Assembly: GCA_035758545.1 (NCBI GenBank)
Contig: DASTWQ010000232.1
Location: forward strand, 1 to 6,794
Source of the DNA: JAFDVN01 sp035758545
GTDB taxonomy: Bacteria; Acidobacteriota; Holophagae; Holophagales; Holophagaceae
Length of the DNA: 6,794 bases
Direction: 5' to 3'
The first letter of the stretch is position 1; the number at the start of each line of letters is the position of its first letter. Below the pieces are notes generated by a model. The model did not search any database and was not told where the DNA came from. It saw only the letters and a program-made list of their open reading frames with translations. Below are positions 3,757 through 6,794 of the stretch, one piece after another. The position numbers and the translations under genes were made by a program.

Positions 3757-5313
3757 ATGCCAGGCCAGCGCCTACTCATCGTCGACAATGACCGCGCCTT
3801 CCTGAAGGAGCATCAGGTGGGGCTGGAATCCGCCTTCGAGGTGGAGGTCGCCGCCGCCCCCGATGCCGCCCTCCAGCGCCTGGAGAGCGGTGCCTTCGCC
3901 TGCGTGCTCATCTCCGTGGAGATCGCCGACAACCGCGGCTACGCCCTCTGCGCCTCCATCCGCCGGAGCGCGAAGCTGTCCGGCGTGAAGGTGGCCCTCA
4001 TCAGCGCCAAGGCCACCGAGGACGAGTACAAGCGCCACCAGAGCCTCAAGGGCCGCGCCGACCTGTACCTCATGAAGCCCATCACCCCCGTGGCCCTGGT
4101 GGAATCCCTCCGGCCCCTCGTCCCGCCCCGCAGCGTGGATCCGGACAACCCCCTCGGGGACCTGGCCGACGACGGCGACCTGAGTGGGGACCTGGGCGGT
4201 GACTGGCTCGGCGACCTGAAGACCGACCTGGACGTGGACCTGTCGGCCCCCGCCGCGGTGGCGGCCCCCCACGCCGCGGGCACCGTCGCCATCTCCCAGG
4301 ACCAGATCCAGGCCGCGCTGGCGAAGGCCGCGCCCAAGCCGCCCGCTGGCCCCAGGGACACCGCCCCGCCGGGGACCGCCAAGCCCGACCTCGTCCAGGC
4401 CCAGGTGGCCCACCTCCAGGAGGAGCTCCGGGCGAAGGACCTGAAGTTGAAGGAGACGGAGGAGGCCCTCGTCCAGCTGCAGCGCCAGCTGAACAGCGTC
4501 ACCGTCAATCTGGACGAGCTGGAGCGCCGCAAGCAGGAGGCCGAGGCCCTCAAGGCCAAGCTCGCCGAGGCGGAGGCCGCCCTGGCCAAGGCCGAGACCT
4601 CCGGGGACGCCGAGGCGCTGCGCACCCAGCTGAAGGAGGCCATCGCCGAGCGGCAGCACCTGTTGCAGCAGGCGGACGACCTCAATCAGCAGCTGTCCGA
4701 GAAGACTCAGCGCACCATCGACCTGCTCCGGGAGCGGGACAAGCTGCAGACCCAGGCCCTCGAGCTGCCCGGCATGCAGTCCCGGGCCGAGGCCGCCGAG
4801 GCGGAGCTGGAGAAGGTCAAGACCCAGCTGGCGGAGCTGAAGAGCGAGATGGGCGGCCTGGAGGCCACCATCCGGACCCAGGGGAAGCAGCTGGGGCAGA
4901 TGCAGGACAGTCTCTCCGAGGCCGAGTCCGGCCTGAAGGCCGCGGAGGCCAAGGCGGCCCAGACGGCCTCGGCCCTCAAGGCGGCGGAAGACAACAAGGC
5001 CAGCCTGGCCAAGGACGTGGAGAACGCCCTCCGGGACGCCCAGGCCGCGAAGAAGGACCTGGAGGAATCCAAGGCCCGCCACGACCAGGAGCGCATCGAG
5101 CTCATGGGCGGCCTGGACGCCAAGGAGGCCGAGCTGAAGCGCCTCAAGGACCAGCTCCAGGCCGCCCAGGACGCCGCGGCGGCGCTCGAGAAGGAGAAGT
5201 CCGGCCTCCAGGGCCAGCTGGCCGACCGGGGCGACCGCCTCAAGGGCCTGGCGGCGCTGATCGAGGAGCTGGGCGAGAAGCTGCGTCAGGGCTCCGGCCT
5301 CGCCAAGGAATGA
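3757..5313 (+). CDS. Degenerate receiver domain plus long coiled coil (FrzS/AglZ-like layout)
   Basis: A 518-residue cytoplasmic protein. Residues 4-122 fold as a response-regulator receiver: acidic pair Asp10/Asp12 (I-V-D-N-D), Ser83 (L-I-S-A) at the Thr/Ser switch site and Lys107-Pro108 (M-K-P-I-T). The phospho-acceptor position, eight residues before conserved Gly61 (N-R-G-Y), is Ser53 (V-L-I-S-V-E-I) instead of Asp, so normal phosphorylation should not occur. Residues 128-163 are an Asp-rich linker with a four-residue repeat, 164-210 are Ala/Pro-rich, and about 211-505 is a near-continuous coiled coil of Ala/Leu heptads rich in Glu, Lys and Gln. There is no output domain of a known kind and no membrane segment. 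The layout matches the Myxococcus motility/polarity proteins FrzS and AglZ, whose receivers are also atypical; I infer a localisation or scaffold role, not homology. The start is ATG at 3757, with weak GAGG just upstream and TAGACT at 3723-3728 as possible -10. It is first of a three-gene run. Confidence 0.85.
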   Translation: MPGQRLLIVDNDRAFLKEHQVGLESAFEVEVAAAPDAALQRLESGAFACVLISVEIADNRGYALCASIRRSAKLSGVKVALISAKATEDEYKRHQSLKGRADLYLMKPITPVALVESLRPLVPPRSVDPDNPLGDLADDGDLSGDLGGDWLGDLKTDLDVDLSAPAAVAAPHAAGTVAISQDQIQAALAKAAPKPPAGPRDTAPPGTAKPDLVQAQVAHLQEELRAKDLKLKETEEALVQLQRQLNSVTVNLDELERRKQEAEALKAKLAEAEAALAKAETSGDAEALRTQLKEAIAERQHLLQQADDLNQQLSEKTQRTIDLLRERDKLQTQALELPGMQSRAEAAEAELEKVKTQLAELKSEMGGLEATIRTQGKQLGQMQDSLSEAESGLKAAEAKAAQTASALKAAEDNKASLAKDVENALRDAQAAKKDLEESKARHDQERIELMGGLDAKEAELKRLKDQLQAAQDAAAALEKEKSGLQGQLADRGDRLKGLAALIEELGEKLRQGSGLAKE

Positions 5314-5325
5314 GTCCGGATTCCC

Positions 5326-5330
5326 GGAGG
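5326..5330 (+). promoter_or_regulatory. Ribosome binding site for a GTG start
   Basis: GGAGG lies 8 bases before the GTG at 5339, which decides that start. The nearby ATG at 5310, overlapping the previous stop codon, is out of frame and closes after ten codons. Confidence 0.7.
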
Positions 5331-5338
5331 CCGGAGCC

Positions 5339-6640
5339 GTGAGCGGCGGCCTGCTCCTGGGCTGCGCCGTCCTGCTGCTGCTGGGGGCGTTCTTCGTGCT
5401 CGCGGAGTTCGCGGCGGTGCGCGTGCGGGCCACCCAGCTGGAGGCCCTGAAGGACCGGGATCCCCGGGCCCGCGCCGCCCTGGAGGTCCACCGGGACCTG
5501 GGCCGCCATCTCACCAGCATCCAGGTGGCCATCACCCTGCTCACCATCACCCTCGGCGCCGTGGGCGAGGACGCCTTCGTGAAGGCCTTCCAGCACCTCC
5601 TCGGGGGCCTGCCCTGGCCCCACGCGGGGCTCATCCTCGGCACCGCCTTCGGGCTGCTCCTCGTCACCCTGCTGCAGGTGGTGCTGGCGGAGCTGGTGCC
5701 CCGGGGCCTGGCCATCCGCAACGCCCTGCCCTGGTCCCTGCGGACGGCCCGGCCCCTGCTGCTCTGGTCCCAGGCCATCCGGCCCCTCACGGCCTTCCTC
5801 CAGCTGCTGAGCGGCGCGGTGGAGCGGCTCTTCGGCGCACCGGTGGAGGCCCACGGCGAGCACGCGCCCAGCGAGGAGGAGCTGAAGCACATCCTCATCC
5901 GCAGCCGGGCCGCCGGGACCCTGGGCCTGGACCGGCAGGAGCTCATCGAGAACCTGTTCCAGTTCTCCAAGCGCACCGTGCGCGAGGTGATGGTGCCCCG
6001 CCTGCAGGTCACCTACCTGGACCTGAGGCAGACCCTCGAAGCCAACCTGGGCCGGGCCCGGGACACGCCCCACACCCGCCTGCCCCTGGTGGACGGGGAC
6101 CTGGACCGGGTGATCGGCGTGGTGCATTTGAAGGACCTGCTCTGGGCCCTCCACGAGCGGGGCGCCGAGGTGGATCTGGCGGCCCTGGCCCGGCCCGCCT
6201 TCTTCGCGCCGGAGACCCAGTCCATCCAGTCCCTGCTGCTGGAGTTCCAGCAGCGCAAGCAGCACCTCGCCCTCGTGGTGGACGAGCACGGCGGCGTGGA
6301 TGGCCTCGTCACCATGGAGGACGTCCTCGAGGAACTGGTGGGCGAGATCCAGGACGAGTTCGACCGGGAGGCCATCCAGCTCACCCAGCGCCCCGGCGGC
6401 GCCTGGCTGGCGGTGGGCACCGTCACCCTGGAGCAGCTGGAGGACCACCTGGGCCTCAGCCTGGAAGGCGAAGAAGGCTCCGTGTCCCTCGGGGGGTACT
6501 TCCAGGAGCAGCTGGGCCGCGTCCTGCGGGTGGGCGACGAGCTGCGCCTGCCGGGCTGGCGCATCCGCGTCCTGGCCATGCGGGGCCTGGCCCCGGCGCG
6601 GTTCCTCCTCAAGCCGGTGAAGGACGATGGCGGAGCTTGA
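5339..6640 (+). CDS. CNNM/CorC-HlyC family membrane protein (DUF21, CBS pair, CorC domain)
   Basis: A 433-residue inner-membrane protein with the full three-part layout of the UPF0053/CNNM family. The DUF21 membrane domain (about 3-165) has hydrophobic segments near 4-24, 58-77, 94-118 and 135-160, and the family motif L-A-E-L-V-P-R-G at 117-123. A CBS pair follows: CBS1 about 217-275 (V-M-V-P-R, then R-L-P-L-V, then V-I-G-V-V-H-L-K-D-L) and CBS2 about 287-340 (V-V-D-E-H-G-G-V-D-G-L-V-T at 313-325, then E-D-V-L-E-E-L-V-G-E-I). The C-terminal CorC/HlyC domain (about 350-427) has the G-x-x-x-L-x-x-L-E-x-x-L pattern. Relatives transport or control Mg2+ (or Na+/Co2+), with CBS domains binding ATP-Mg; older 'hemolysin' names are unreliable. 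It starts with GTG at 5339, 25 bases after the preceding stop, and overlaps the next gene by 14 bases, so cotranscription is likely. Confidence 0.92.
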   Translation: MSGGLLLGCAVLLLLGAFFVLAEFAAVRVRATQLEALKDRDPRARAALEVHRDLGRHLTSIQVAITLLTITLGAVGEDAFVKAFQHLLGGLPWPHAGLILGTAFGLLLVTLLQVVLAELVPRGLAIRNALPWSLRTARPLLLWSQAIRPLTAFLQLLSGAVERLFGAPVEAHGEHAPSEEELKHILIRSRAAGTLGLDRQELIENLFQFSKRTVREVMVPRLQVTYLDLRQTLEANLGRARDTPHTRLPLVDGDLDRVIGVVHLKDLLWALHERGAEVDLAALARPAFFAPETQSIQSLLLEFQQRKQHLALVVDEHGGVDGLVTMEDVLEELVGEIQDEFDREAIQLTQRPGGAWLAVGTVTLEQLEDHLGLSLEGEEGSVSLGGYFQEQLGRVLRVGDELRLPGWRIRVLAMRGLAPARFLLKPVKDDGGA

Positions 6641-6794
6641 GGGATTCCTCCTCGCCGCAGGGCTCGGCACGCGCATGGGGCCGCTCTCCGAGGCCCTGCC
6701 CAAGCCGGCCTGGACCCTGCGGGGCCGCAGCCTGCTCCAGTGGGGCGCCGAGGCGTTCCGCGCCGAGGGCTTCGGGGCCCTCGCCTGCAACGCG
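6627..6794 (+). CDS. Sugar-phosphate nucleotidyltransferase, N-terminal part
   Basis: Only 56 residues are inside the window. L-A-A-G-L-G-T-R-M-G-P-L followed by L-P-K-P at 23-26 is the nucleotide-binding signature of the NTP-transferase family (G-x-G-T-R-M/L-x-P and P-K-P), with G-R-S-L-L-Q-W next as in the MurU and mannose-1-phosphate guanylyltransferase branches. These enzymes make NDP-sugars from a sugar 1-phosphate and NTP for cell wall or envelope polymers. The substrate cannot be judged from the N-terminus. The ATG at 6627 overlaps the end of the CNNM gene by 14 bases in another frame, with AAGGA just upstream, suggesting translational coupling. The position before the first motif fits a normal start. 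Confidence 0.85.
   Translation, partial: MAELEGFLLAAGLGTRMGPLSEALPKPAWTLRGRSLLQWGAEAFRAEGFGALACNA

Noticed and set aside
3772..6012. A 746-codon open frame on the minus strand, with another long one at 5240-6790
   Set aside because: They are antisense to genes with clear domains. Their translations are low-complexity Leu/Gly/Gln- or Arg/Ser-rich, as expected when GC-rich codons are read on the opposite strand.
5339..6640. Hemolysin function for the CNNM/CorC protein
   Set aside because: The domain set is that of ion-transport or regulatory CNNM/CorC proteins. The hemolysin label comes from historic annotation, and no toxin feature is visible.

Overview
This is a very GC-rich bacterial chromosomal window holding six protein genes (two cut by the window edges), one tRNA-His gene and a repeat-rich intergenic region. 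The protein families, the GC-rich codon use and an HtrA followed by a receiver/coiled-coil protein would fit an Acidobacteriota lineage such as Holophagae (Geothrix/Mesoterricola-like) or a deltaproteobacterium. That placement is a guess from general character, not from a marker gene. I see no transposase, integrase, CRISPR array or phage gene.

Left part (1-1373): an acyl-CoA thioesterase of the hotdog-fold family (minus strand, 3' end outside the window) and a class III sirtuin (plus strand) are transcribed divergently, with only 16 bases between their start codons. The sirtuin carries the Tyr/Arg pair typical of lysine desuccinylases/demalonylases. Thioesterase and deacylase act on related chemistry: acyl-CoA level and the protein acylation it drives. 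The sirtuin converges on an HU-family nucleoid protein gene, and a strong symmetric hairpin between them can terminate both.

Middle part (1374-2145): about 570 bases without a credible protein gene separate HU from a minus-strand tRNA-His(GTG) gene, which has an encoded G-1 and CCA end. Next to the tRNA 3' end lies a 71-base inverted repeat. The last 18 bases of the tRNA plus its terminator are mirrored on the other strand, and a second, degenerate direct copy sits about 190 bases away. This is the most unusual structure in the window.

Right part (2146-6794): four plus-strand genes follow. An exported Do/HtrA-type serine protease with two PDZ domains is preceded by a leader hairpin and a possible ECF-type promoter, and ends at its own hairpin. 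Next are a 518-residue protein with a degenerate receiver domain (phospho-acceptor Asp replaced by Ser), a period-4 Asp repeat linker and a ~300-residue coiled coil; a CNNM/CorC-HlyC membrane protein with a CBS pair; and the start of a sugar-phosphate nucleotidyltransferase that overlaps it by 14 bases. The last three are tightly spaced and probably form an operon. The protease and the CNNM protein both point to the cell envelope. The receiver/coiled-coil protein resembles in layout the Myxococcus polarity proteins FrzS and AglZ, so a localisation or scaffolding role is possible but unproven.
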